DNA of 64,000 bases, from positions 75,153,935-75,217,934 of the forward strand of contig CM043950.1 of assembly GCA_014529385.2 (NCBI GenBank). Reading direction: 5' to 3'. Made by a program: the position numbers and the translations under genes. The DNA comes from Adiantum capillus-veneris. Lineage: Eukaryota; Streptophyta; Polypodiopsida; Polypodiales; Pteridaceae. Shown in pieces: positions 1 to 9,399 of this stretch (the stretch's first letter is position 1; the number at the start of each line of letters is the position of its first letter). The notes below the pieces were generated by a model. The model searched no databases and was not told the origin of the DNA. It worked only from the letters and a program-made list of their open reading frames with translations.

Positions 1-24
1 AATGAATCACCTCCTTATCACCTA

Positions 25-668
25 CCACTTGCTTTCAAGGACATCAAAAGAGTACTTATCTTGGATCTAGAGGGTTACTTCTCAAGACAGTTGAAATGAA
101 ACATGGAGATTCTATGCCATCTTGGGCTCAACACATGCGACTTGTGGAGGACAAAGATGAAGTTTATCATGTGGTGCGACCAGACGCACAAAGTTTTTTG
201 GATTTTTGTGCTGAATACTTTGAGCTATGGATATGGAGTTGCTATAACTTAACAAGGTGCAACGCATCACACAAAAGTGTTTTCCTGAGCAGTATACCAA
301 GTTCAAGGTGTTTATGAGTAACAAAAATTGCCAAAATCCAAATATCATGTTAGGATTTACAAGGGTTTATCACAAAAATCTGAGTGATATTTGGAGGATT
401 TGGATGCAAACAATACCTTAATTTTTTATGACACTCCATATAGGGTGATGTGGAACATGCCAGGGACATATCTTATATTTCCAAAGATGTGGAGGCAAAC
501 TTCCGAGCAACTTCAAAACTTCTTGCAGAGAACCATAATTCCATGGTTGGTAGGATGGTTGTATGCAAGAGATAAGAGAGTCTATACATACAACACAATT
601 GTAAATCAGTATAGTGATTCTGAGACAAATTATGTCCTTGGTGTGTACTTGTCAACACGAAAGCATTG
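25..668 (+). pseudogene. FCP1-homology (NIF) domain phosphatase-like fragment, broken
   Basis: Three frames together read like a plant FCP1-homology/NLI-interacting-factor domain. The segments seen are KRVLILDLEG (about 46-75), VRPDAQSFLDFCAEYFELWIWS (positions 174-239, matching the RP..FL.FC...FE..IWS block of the family) and NTLIFYDTPYRVMWNMPG (409-462, matching the NTLL.DDSPYK..LNPPGT block). Family members are Mg-dependent phosphatases acting on phosphoserine/threonine, with an acylphosphate Asp in a DxDx(T/V) motif. Here that motif reads DLEG, so the second Asp is Glu. A one-base lesion after DLEG shifts the frame, and stops at about 318 and 388 separate the N- and C-terminal blocks. The 5' end may lie outside the window. 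It is most likely a dead copy or retro-copy; an intron-containing gene with degenerate sites is less likely. Confidence 0.6.
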
Positions 669-1430
669 AATAAATATGGCTATAAGATGCTTTTTTTATT
701 CTAGTGTGTATCTTTCAACATTTGTATAATTTGATATAGTCTTTTTTTTTTTTTTAAAGGTGTCAATTTTATGAACACTTGAATGGAGTGCACCCTACTC
801 TAAGGGGACTTCAATGTACTATTGGAGTGCATCCTATTGTAAGGGGACTCTGATGTATTGCTAGAGTGCACCCAAATTTTTGGGGACTCATTTTTTATTT
901 GATTGGGGCCTATGTTGGGTCATATAGTAAAAGAAATTCATTTTTTGTCAATTCATATCGAGGTTGCATTTATTTGGAACTATGAAAGAATTGATGTTTG
1001 ATGTCAAAATAAAACTTGTAAGTGTGGATCAGAGAATTCATGGACTTTAAATATGTGAGAGGGATCTTTTTCTTGGGCACAAATGTTTGCTTCAAGAATT
1101 TTGTCATTACATACTTTATGTGAAAGAGTTTTAGAACCTAAAAGACTTTGAAAACAAAACTATGGAATCTAAGTGCATGTATTCTTGAATGGCTTGAAAG
1201 TTGATGTATACATGCATGTCGCCTTGATGAAGATTTAGATCTGACAAGATGGAAAGATATAATTCTTGGACGTTACCTTTGTCAATTTGGTAATAACATA
1301 TTTAACTTTCTTTTAATATGGGTGGAAAATATATTATTATGTGCATTTGGAACCTAATTGCTTGACCTTCAAACCAAGATTCCTATGTTATTTTTTCATA
1401 TACTTTTTTGTACTGAATTAAGATTGTGGA
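669..1430. other. No gene seen; AT-rich spacer with a short repeat
   Basis: No convincing coding sequence was found. A T12-13 run lies near 745. Between 785 and 888 the phrase TGGAGTGCACCCTA..AAGGGGACT occurs three times with drift (starts about 785, 833 and 862). Confidence 0.4.
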
Positions 1431-2830
1431 TGCAAGGTCCACCACTTGTTCAAGCTAGATCTAAGAAAGTATATATACTGAGTCTTCAAACTAGTAAACC
1501 AAGGGAAGAGAGAAGCAGGGTCCATCACTTGTCCAAGCTCATCTCTAGACAACATAGAGAGATGTTATGTCTACTAATTGTCCAATATAGTCATGGAGAA
1601 ATGATAGAAGGTTGATCCACTTGTCCAACCTATCATCTCTAGTAAAATGGGAGGTTTGGCCTTAAGATTCACCATGTAACCACCATATACTTCATTGTAT
1701 TATGAAGAGTAGAAAAGAAAAGCTCCACCACTTGTCTAAGGTAGTTCCAAAATCAACATGGAGAGAAGAAAGCTTCACCATTTGTCCAAGATAGGTTCCA
1801 TTAAAACATGGAAAACCTCATATATGTTGTACATGGAAGCTTTTTTCCAAGGTCCACCACTTGTCCAAGCTAGGATCCATTAAAACATGGATAGAAACAA
1901 GGCTCCACAACTCGTCCAACCTTTATAGCTGCGAAGTGTACCGGTTGTCTAAACTAGGCATGGGAAAATAATAGAAGGTCCACCACTTATCCAATATATT
2001 ATCTCTAATAGCATGGGAGGTTTGGTCTCAAGATTTAGGAATTGGCTGACCTGTATTTCATTGTATTATGATGAATTTGGTTTTAAAGTCAACTACTTAT
2101 CCAAGCTATAAGTTTATATCTTGAATGGTATTCCTTCCCATCACTTAGAAAACCAATGATATGTTGTACATGGAAGGGTTTGTTACAAGGTCCACCACTT
2201 GTCCAAGCTAGTTTCATTGAAACATGGATGAAGACAAGCTCCACCATTTGTTAAAGCTAGACTCCATTGAAATCTAGAAAATCCATTCTATGTTGTACAT
2301 GGGTTTTTGTTTTAAGGTCCAACACTTGTCCAAGCTAAGATCCATTGAAACATGGAGTAGAGAAACACTCCACCACTTGTCCAAGCTAGGCAACATTGAT
2401 AGTAGTTGGTTTATTTTGAAGATCCACCACGTGTCTAAGCTAACTCTATTGAAACATAGAGAGAAGCAAAGGTCCACCAACTGTTCAAGCTAGGCTCCAT
2501 TGAAACATGGACAGAAGCAAGCTCCACCATTTCTCCAAGATAGACTCCATTGAAACATGGAGAGAATCAAAGGTCCACCATTTCTCCAAGCCAAGATCTA
2601 GTTGTCCAACCTATAAGGTTATATCTTAAATGGTAATCTTTCTAATCACTTGGAATACCCATGATATGTTTTACATGGGGGTTTTGTTCCAAGATCACCA
2701 CTTGTCCAAGCTAACTCTATTGAAACATAGAGAGAAGCAAAGGTCCACCACTTGTCCAAGCTAGTCTCCATTGAAACAAGGAGAGAAGCAAGCTCCATCA
2801 TTTCTCCAAGATAGGCTAGCATGGATAAGT
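1430..2830. repeat. Minisatellite of about 50-bp units with a longer period of about 500 bp
   Basis: The core TCCACCACTTGTCCAAGCTA followed by CCATTGAAACATGGAGAGAAGCAA recurs about 18-20 times with drift. Clear starts are near 1437, 1520, 1724, 1772, 1853, 1979, 2192, 2241, 2318, 2370, 2469, 2520, 2571, 2742 and 2791; the best preserved run (2318-2600) has 48-52-bp spacing. A longer block beginning CTATAAGTTTATATCTT at about 2104 recurs at about 2601 as CTATAAGGTTATATCTT, so the array also has a higher-order period near 497 bp. A reversed core (ACTTGGACAAGTGG) sits at about 3041. Apparent ORFs across it are by-products of the periodicity. Confidence 0.8.
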
Positions 2831-3343
2831 GCACCTTGAAACCAACCTTCCTATGAGGCAATAGAGCATATGCTACATATTTTATGTATGCCCCATGCCT
2901 CAAATTAAGAAGTTATAGATTAGAAGTGGACCTTGCTTAAATGTCACATGCAATAAATTAAGGAAAAATAGCCAAGTGGATTGTATTCCTCAATGGATCC
3001 TTGCTTTCACAAGTTGTGAACCTTGAGTCACTTTTACATTAACTTGGACAAGTGGCGGACCTAGAGACCAAGCTCTCCATGTTGAGATAAGTTGTAGGTA
3101 GGACAGTAGAACATAGACAACGATAATGGATGCAATATACTCCTCTCCTAATAATCCAATTGATTGAAACCATGATATTTTAGTTGTTTTCATTGTGTAT
3201 TGTATGTGCATAAAGTGGAATGAGACCTTAAGAAAACTCAAATTTTTGACAAAATCTCTATATTTTATACATGATATATTGAAATTTGTCCAACCTGGGA
3301 ATTGGGATTTTCCCACTTTACCTAATATGGTCTTAAGGGTTTT

Positions 3344-3850
3344 GTGTGGACTTCTATCTGTGAGACTGCTTTTGAGACCTTGAAGGCTAAAATAGCGGAA
3401 AACTGTGTTTTAAAAGTTCCTGAGATGGGCAAACCATTTGTTGTGTCCTGTGACGCTAGTGGTAAACAATTAGGTTGTGTTTTGACACAAGAAGGAAGAG
3501 TGGTTTCATATGAGTCTAGGAAATTAAGACGACATGAATTGAACTATGCAACCCATGATCTAGAATTGCTTGCTGTTGTTCACGCATTGAAACATTGGCG
3601 TCATCTTTTACTTGGTGTTAAATTTGAATTGCGTATTAATCATCAAAGCTTGACGTATATTTTCTCTCAGTCATTGTTAAACAACAGACAAAGGAGATGG
3701 ATTGAATTGCTAGCTCAGTATGATTTTGATTTGAAGTACTTGTGTGGAAAAGAAAATAAAGTTGCACATGCATTGAGTCATAGGCCCATGTGTAATTTGT
3801 TGACTGTTGTGCGGTCCAATTTGATTGATGAGATACATGCTGAAATTTAA
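3344..3850 (+). pseudogene. Ty3/gypsy RNase H domain (reverse transcriptase C-terminus)
   Basis: The 168-residue open frame has the gypsy RT-RNase H arrangement: FVVSCDASGKQLGCVL (first Asp), YATHDLELLAVVHALKHWRHLL (Glu), then FELRINHQSLTYIF and ENKVAHALSHRP. In active relatives the last two blocks read TDHQSL and VADALSR, so two of the four metal-binding Asp residues appear replaced here (D to N and D to H). The domain would degrade the RNA strand of the RNA-DNA hybrid during reverse transcription. The start codon at 3344 is incidental, because the frame is the tail of a polyprotein. Catalytic loss and missing upstream sequence make it a pseudogene. Confidence 0.8.
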
Positions 3851-4129
3851 AATGATTCCTTTTATATGCCTATTTGAAATTCTTGCGTGAGATATTGGTG
3901 AGATGTATGAGAACAGATATCACTTGTATAAGGGAAATCTGTAATATTATGATCGCTTGTGATTCCTGCAAATTTCTTTAAGGTAAATCTGCATGAGTGT
4001 CAATAATTCACCGTTTTTTTGAAACCTAGATTGAATAAGACATATGGAAAAATTTAAAAGTTTCATTCTTTCGCCACTATGAAATTGGATGTTAACAATT
4101 ATGTACGCGAGTGCTTTCAAAGTCAACAA

Positions 4130-4860
4130 GTTAAATTGAACATAAGAGGATGCCTGTGACCTTCAACCCTTAGACATTCCTTTACAGAAGTGGATTCTAT
4201 ATCATGGAGTTTATCATTAGAATTCCTACTACTCGTGAGGGTATGACTCGATCTTGTGTGGTAGATAGACTCACAAAACAGGCTCACTTCTTTCCCGTGA
4301 AAATAACTGATACAGCTTTGAACCATTGCACGCTTGTTTGTGAAAGAGATATTTCGTTTGCATGGCATGCCCAAGTTCATAGTGTCAGACAGAGATTCTA
4401 AGTTCACTCTCATTTCTGGAGAGCGACTTTTGACTCTATAGGTACCCAATACGCATGTCTAATGCTTTCCATCCTCAAACCGATGGGGAAACGGAGAGAG
4501 TGAAATCGTATTTTTAGAAGATATGTTACGAATGTATGTCATGAATACACAATCTAATTGGAATGAATATTTGCCTTTGTTGAATTTGCATATACAACAG
4601 TTCATATCATTCATCTATTAGGATGACTCTGTTGAGGCAATGTATGGCTATAACTGTCCCACACCTATTAATTTTCTTAACTCGAGTAATAAGGTAGAAC
4701 TGTCATGTGAGATGCTTGAGAAAATGGATAGCGAGTTGGCCAAAGTCAGGGGAATATTAGAGAGCTCAAAGAGACATAAATTGTATATAACAAGAAACAT
4801 CGTGTTGTGGAGTATGAAACTGGTGATATGGGTTTTTTTTAAAGATTATTCCTGAGAAGT
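4130..4860 (+). pseudogene. Degraded gypsy integrase core and C-terminal region
   Basis: Fragments in shifting frames match the integrase core: EFIIRIPTTREGMTRSCVVDRLTKQAHFFPVK near 4206-4310 (after the first catalytic block), VSDRDSKF-like coding near 4381-4405, and FHPQTDGETE-like coding near 4465-4500. The segment at 4640-4790 (MYGYNCPTPINF, then ...KVELSCEMLEKMDSELAKVRG) corresponds to the MYGRRCRSP region after the core. At least three frame changes and several stops break it. It belongs to the truncated chromovirus. Confidence 0.6.
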
Positions 4861-5087
4861 CTCATTTGATTCTTGAAAGGATAGAAGATTGTCTCCACGA
4901 TTTGCTAGGCTTGTTTAAAATTTGAAGCGCATTGGTTCATTAGCCTAAAAATTAGAATTGCCTTCTCATTTAAAGTCATCCTGTATTTCATGTGATTTTT
5001 ATTGAAAAAGTATGTTCCTAATGTGCATTCATGTTTTATAGGACAACTCTAAGTTGAAAGATGATGGAAGATTGACAATAGAACCAA

Positions 5088-5235
5088 ACTTAGTGCTAGA
5101 TAGGCGTTTAAACATCTAAGAAATAGAGACATTGTGGAAGTTTTGGTTAAGGTGGCAGAACTATCCAGTAGAGGATGCATCATGGGTTGATCTAGGTGTT
5201 TTGCAAAGAGAATTTCTCTCTCTTACCAACTCTGA
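5088..5235 (+). pseudogene. Chromodomain-like C-terminus of chromovirus
   Basis: One frame reads LVLDRRLNI, a stop, then WLRWQNYPVEDASWVDLGVLQREF. This matches the plant chromovirus chromodomain tail (ILDRR...LVRWKNYP.EDASWE...L...F). In intact elements this module directs integration to particular chromatin. A TAA lies inside it. A purine-rich tract and an LTR start follow within about 30 bp, as expected for the 3' end of a gypsy polyprotein. Confidence 0.65.
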
Positions 5236-5290
5236 CGACATAGTTCATTTGATAAGGGGAGAATGTAATAGGACTCATCTTTGAAGTCTT

Positions 5291-6784
5291 AAAGTCGAAA
5301 GAATGTAGCAGGGCATAATCTTTCGTAAGCACGATTTGAAAAGATTGTTGAATAGTCTATTAAATAAGCTTATACGAATGAGTTGAGATATTAAGAGAGA
5401 ACATATATATATTTCTTAAAATAATACATCTAAAGACGGATTGATAAAGATTAATGAAATACAGATAGTCTATTCTATGAACAGTAAAATGAGATTTTTA
5501 TTAACATCAATGTTTTATATTTATGTGTTTTAGCTTTAAAATGCATGGGTAGGCTTAAAATAAGTTAAAAGTATGGAGACCCAAAAATAGAGGTTTTATG
5601 AGTTGCGACCTAAAAGTTGCAGTTTTAGCCATATAGAGACGTTTTCAAATTTTTGTCCACAGGACCACATAGAACTAACGATGGGAATTACAAGGGGACA
5701 ATGACAATACAATATCAATAAAGAAACATAATCCACATGGAAACCTAGAGAAATGCCAGAATTCAAAGACAATCTTTTGTTAATCCCATTCTCAAAAAAA
5801 TTGTGTACCATTCACATTTCTTCACATTCCATATCATCATGTACCGGATACTCAATGTCCACTCCTTTGGATGAATAGCACGCTTGGTGGAGAGGTGATC
5901 CACACGGCTCCTCTTCATGAGCCACTTTCTTGTGATACATGTTAGTCTACCTCCCTTTGATTCCTCACTTTGCTATATTGAATCAACAGTCTTTCATGAC
6001 GTTGGCATTCTTTATACAAAAATTATTCACCAAATTTGCTTACCTATTTTGAGTCATAGTAGAATTCTTTCCTTTGCCATGTGGTACATGAAACACCTGC
6101 TTTGTCTTGGACATTGCTTCATAGGTTGGCCATGGATGGATCCACCCCATTAAGGTACTCTTAATCGTATAAAAATGACTTTTGAACCAACCACCCTTCT
6201 ATCATGCTCCCTCTGGGCATTCTCTTTGCCACACAAAATTGTTCAAAATATTTAAGAACCATTCTAAAGAGAAAATTCACTATGCGTGCACTTCACTACA
6301 AATAGCTATTTCCTCTATCAATTGTACCACCAAATTCATTTTACTAATGAGAATGTTTTGTGGAATTGTGTCCTCAATCATGCACAAAGAATCCACTACA
6401 ACAATTTGTGCCTTCTCAAGAGATGGTTTATCAACCTCTTTGGAACTCCCAAATCTATGCTTATAACCTTACATGCTTTCAACTAGGGATACAAAATTTA
6501 AATAAATAGAAAAATAATTCAAAATTAGTGGAGAATGGAAGAATAATTTTAGTGTCCACCTCACAACTTCTCCTATCTTGTAGAAGGTGTCACAGGGACA
6601 TCCTTTCCTTCACACTAATAGATGGAAATAGCTAGAATAAACTATCCACACTAACTAATAGAAATAGATAGAATAAACTATCCACATGTAGTCAAGGTAA
6701 ATTATTAGACACTATACATTTTATGCATAACATTCATAAAAATGATTCAAGTTTAGTTGCATCATATTGTGCCAATCATGCATG
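5291..6784. other. No gene seen; probably decayed LTR and unassigned sequence
   Basis: The first part should be the 3' LTR of the truncated chromovirus (LTR start 5264), but no terminal CA or partner LTR can be placed. From about 5880 to 6490 both strands carry short open stretches (for example 6182-6466 plus) without a recognisable domain. A 43-bp block around AGAAATAGATAGAATAAACTATCCACA is repeated at about 6625 and 6660. Confidence 0.35.
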
Positions 6785-6788
6785 TTAA

Positions 6789-6802
6789 CACTAGGTTGGT
6801 AA
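6789..6802 (+). repeat. Left terminal inverted repeat, CACTAGGTTGGTAA
   Basis: Perfect inverted match to 8111-8124, with TTAA immediately outside both. Confidence 0.75.
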
Positions 6803-8110
6803 CCTTACAGGACATAAAAGTGTCCTTTCAGGGTTTTGAAAAAAACCTCCAAAACCATAGTAGATACACTCATTTTGTAAGATCCTTTCATGAGGTTATA
6901 GTTCAAGGCCTACTACACATGGAAAAAAAAAGAAACTTGTAAAATTTCTCATCTTTTGGTCACACCAAGCCTCCAAAGTTGATGGACCAGTGCATTTTCA
7001 TCAAAACAGTCATTTCTTACGCTTTGTTGCATAGAAATAAGATTAGGGATTTTTGTAGGACTTGAGATAAATTCCCTAGTTAACTTCAATGGGTTGGTGA
7101 TCAGAACATATGATTGCTTCTCACTCACTATTTTTTTTGTTTTTGCCAGATAAAATAGGTACAAAAAAAGAGTGAATTTTAACCATTCTGCAACATAATC
7201 ATCAAATTTCTATAGCCACGCTCTATACAATTAATATATGCCATGTTTTCTTAGTTCCCAATTGTCCTTTATGTTCATAAGGAGCCATGAGCATGTCAAA
7301 AGATAATACATCTCTTACCAAGGGGAATCTTGGGGACAAAGATGAAGTGTTAAATACAACAAACATGAAACAAACTGGGTTTTCAACATTATGAGTTGTA
7401 GAATCCCATAGAAACTATTCAATATCTAGCCAAATTTGATCCTTATGAGTGATATGGTTACTAGCTACAAAATGCTTGCAGTTGTCACAAGAAACTAACA
7501 ATATTAAAAAGGCTATACTTGATATACTAGAATTTTTGTTTTCTTCTATAATTGAAAAAACCAACCACGTTTGTACTATGCAAAATAGGGTATAGGTGCT
7601 GCAAAACTCAGGAATGTTAGCTTTATGTTACAATATGTTGACATAGAAAATAAAAAATGCATTTGGATATCATGAAATCCACCAAAAAATTCATAGAAGA
7701 GCTAAAATTGGCTAAAAAACAGGATTTGACAATTTTTGTAATCTGGTCATAACTTACAACTTTAATATTTGTTTCTCCCTAGAAGCATCAGGACATGTTG
7801 AGGACTACTAAAGATAGTTCTCTAGCATTATAACCTCACAAACATGAATTCTAGATGGTAATAGTTGCAAAATGTTGAAAAACGCCAAAAACAGGACCGT
7901 TTTTTCACACAGTTAGGTTGTGAAATGTTGTGCAAGGACAATGTAAAGATGGAATTGATATTCCAAAAAAATGTCGAGTTTTTTTCAACTCATGAGACAA
8001 CTTTCTAGATAGATAGCACCTCAAAATCCATTTTGAAACTCTTGACATAATTCAAGGAAAATGGTCACTTAACATGACATAAAAGTGTCCCAGGACATTA
8101 AAGTGTCCCA

Positions 8111-8124
8111 TTACCAACCTAGTG
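8111..8124 (-). repeat. Right terminal inverted repeat
   Basis: Perfect inverted match to 6789-6802. Two copies of the GTGTCC subterminal motif lie directly inside it. Confidence 0.75.
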
Positions 8125-8128
8125 TTAA

Positions 8129-8483
8129 GGCCATACATTCTTATGAGCCTCTTCTCTTTGTCTACGTGAAAGAACCCTTCAAAATAATGCTTATAACTAG
8201 TTTGGGTCCATTATGAAATCACTCCCTTGACCACTTTCTCCTTTTTGACTTTTGATATCCAAAGTGCCTTTGGAAATACCAAACTGCCACTTTTTTTCCT
8301 CCCTTGGCCATGTAGAAGGGGGTCTACCAATAGACTTCAAGTCCTCCCTCACATTCCTAGCATCCATGTCTCTTCGTCAACAAATTCTAAATTTTTTGTG
8401 TGACACTCTTGAAAATGTGCATGCGGTCTAAAAGATGATTTATCTTGAGGTGTGCCCAACAAGGTAGCCAAAGAAAAACAGAG
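8129..8483. other. No assigned gene; degraded open stretch on the minus strand
   Basis: Minus-strand reading between about 8370 and 8215 gives an uninterrupted run containing LKSIGRPPSTWPREEKKWQF. I do not recognise it. It may be a decayed coding piece of the sequence the TIR element entered. Confidence 0.25.
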
Positions 8484-9387
8484 TGTGGGACGGGTGTCTA
8501 ACCTCACTCCTATTTTATTGCAGACATAGCGAGTACCACAAATATAATTGCCAATCCATGGGACGAAGCTGACTCAACTAGTGCATAGAGTTTACAAGAG
8601 GTTGTCAATCTCTTGGAAAACAATAGACAACTCACATCTAACTCAAGCTACACTCAAATGTACAAAATCATCAAAAGCTAGTCGCTAATCGGTAAACAGA
8701 TCATCCTCATTATACCATAAAACGGCATCCAAACGTTACAAAACTTCTAGGACATGTTTATAAGACCTAATCATACATGCTTATGGTCTCAAATCTCACT
8801 TTAGGTCAAGCGTAAAAACCATGATTATTAACAGCAGTGAGTTTTTGACCTAGTTGTTTTCAACCCAGCATGCATCTAAATGCTTAGCAATGACGCTCCA
8901 TACCCTGCCTACACTTATTTTATGATTTTTAAGCTTAACTTCCTACTTATGCTGAAATTAGGCCGCGGGTCAGCGACGCCAAAAGCTACCGATTACCATG
9001 AAATGCTTACGTCAACGTGTAGAGCTCTTACATGTGGTTGCAACGCAACAAACGACAGTGCAATGTGACAACCGAGAAGGGAGTAGGAAGCTCAAAAAGG
9101 AGAGAAGTGAGCGCCATTAGCTCGTGCTATGTTCTATTATCCAAAAACTTACAAATACTTACAAACATTGGCTTTTATACCTTAGCTAGGTTCTCTGGTC
9201 AAAACTAATAATCTGGGAGCTCTAACTAAAGATAGGATGATACAATCTAGAAGCTTGTAGCCCCGACTCATCAAATACACTGTTTATCTGGAAAGTAGGA
9301 GTTACAACATTCCCAATTTTTCAAATTAATAAGTGGTTTACAATAAAAGCTCTGAAACATGTTATCCAAATTTTCTTGCTGCTAACA
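8484..9387 (-). repeat. Candidate 3' LTR of LARD-like element 1
   Basis: On the minus strand it begins TGTTAGCAGC directly after a G-rich polypurine tract and contains a TATAAAAGCC box (near 9173-9182). The outer end (TGTGGGACGG in plus orientation) is chosen by its TG start and by similarity of length to the LTR at 51469-52412. Confidence 0.5.
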
Positions 9388-9399
9388 TGTCCCCCCTCT

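Larger units (their letters stand above)
3316..5290 (+). mobile_element. 5'-truncated Ty3/gypsy chromovirus remnant
   Basis: The order is RT thumb/RNase H (3344-3850), degraded integrase (about 4130-4860), chromodomain-like end (about 5088-5235), polypurine tract (5251-5263, GATAAGGGGAGAA) and a TGTAATAGG LTR start at 5264. That is the 3' half of a chromovirus on the plus strand. LTR, gag, protease and most of RT are absent upstream, where the minisatellite region lies instead. The far end of the 3' LTR could not be located. Confidence 0.75.
6785..8128. mobile_element. Non-autonomous DNA transposon candidate with terminal inverted repeats
   Basis: The left end is TTAA (6785-6788) plus CACTAGGTTGGTAA (6789-6802). 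The right end is TTACCAACCTAGTG (8111-8124) plus TTAA (8125-8128). The 14-bp termini are perfect inverted repeats flanked by TTAA on both sides. Because TTAA is palindromic, the target duplication could be TTAA, or TA with a 15-bp terminus. Next to the termini is a subterminal motif GACATAAAAGTGTCC (6810-6825; near 8081 and, as GACATTAAAGTGTCC, near 8093), itself a GGACA..TGTCC inverted repeat, as expected for transposase binding sites. The 1.3-kb interior has no ORF above about 70 codons and no transposase motif. Confidence 0.7.

Noticed and set aside
1430-2830. Possible CRISPR array
   Set aside because: Repeats drift, lack unique constant-length spacers, and the setting is plant nuclear DNA.
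6789-6802. Assignment of the TIR element to the CACTA superfamily
   Set aside because: The termini begin CACTA, but flanks match as TTAA or TA, not a 3-bp direct duplication, and no transposase is present.
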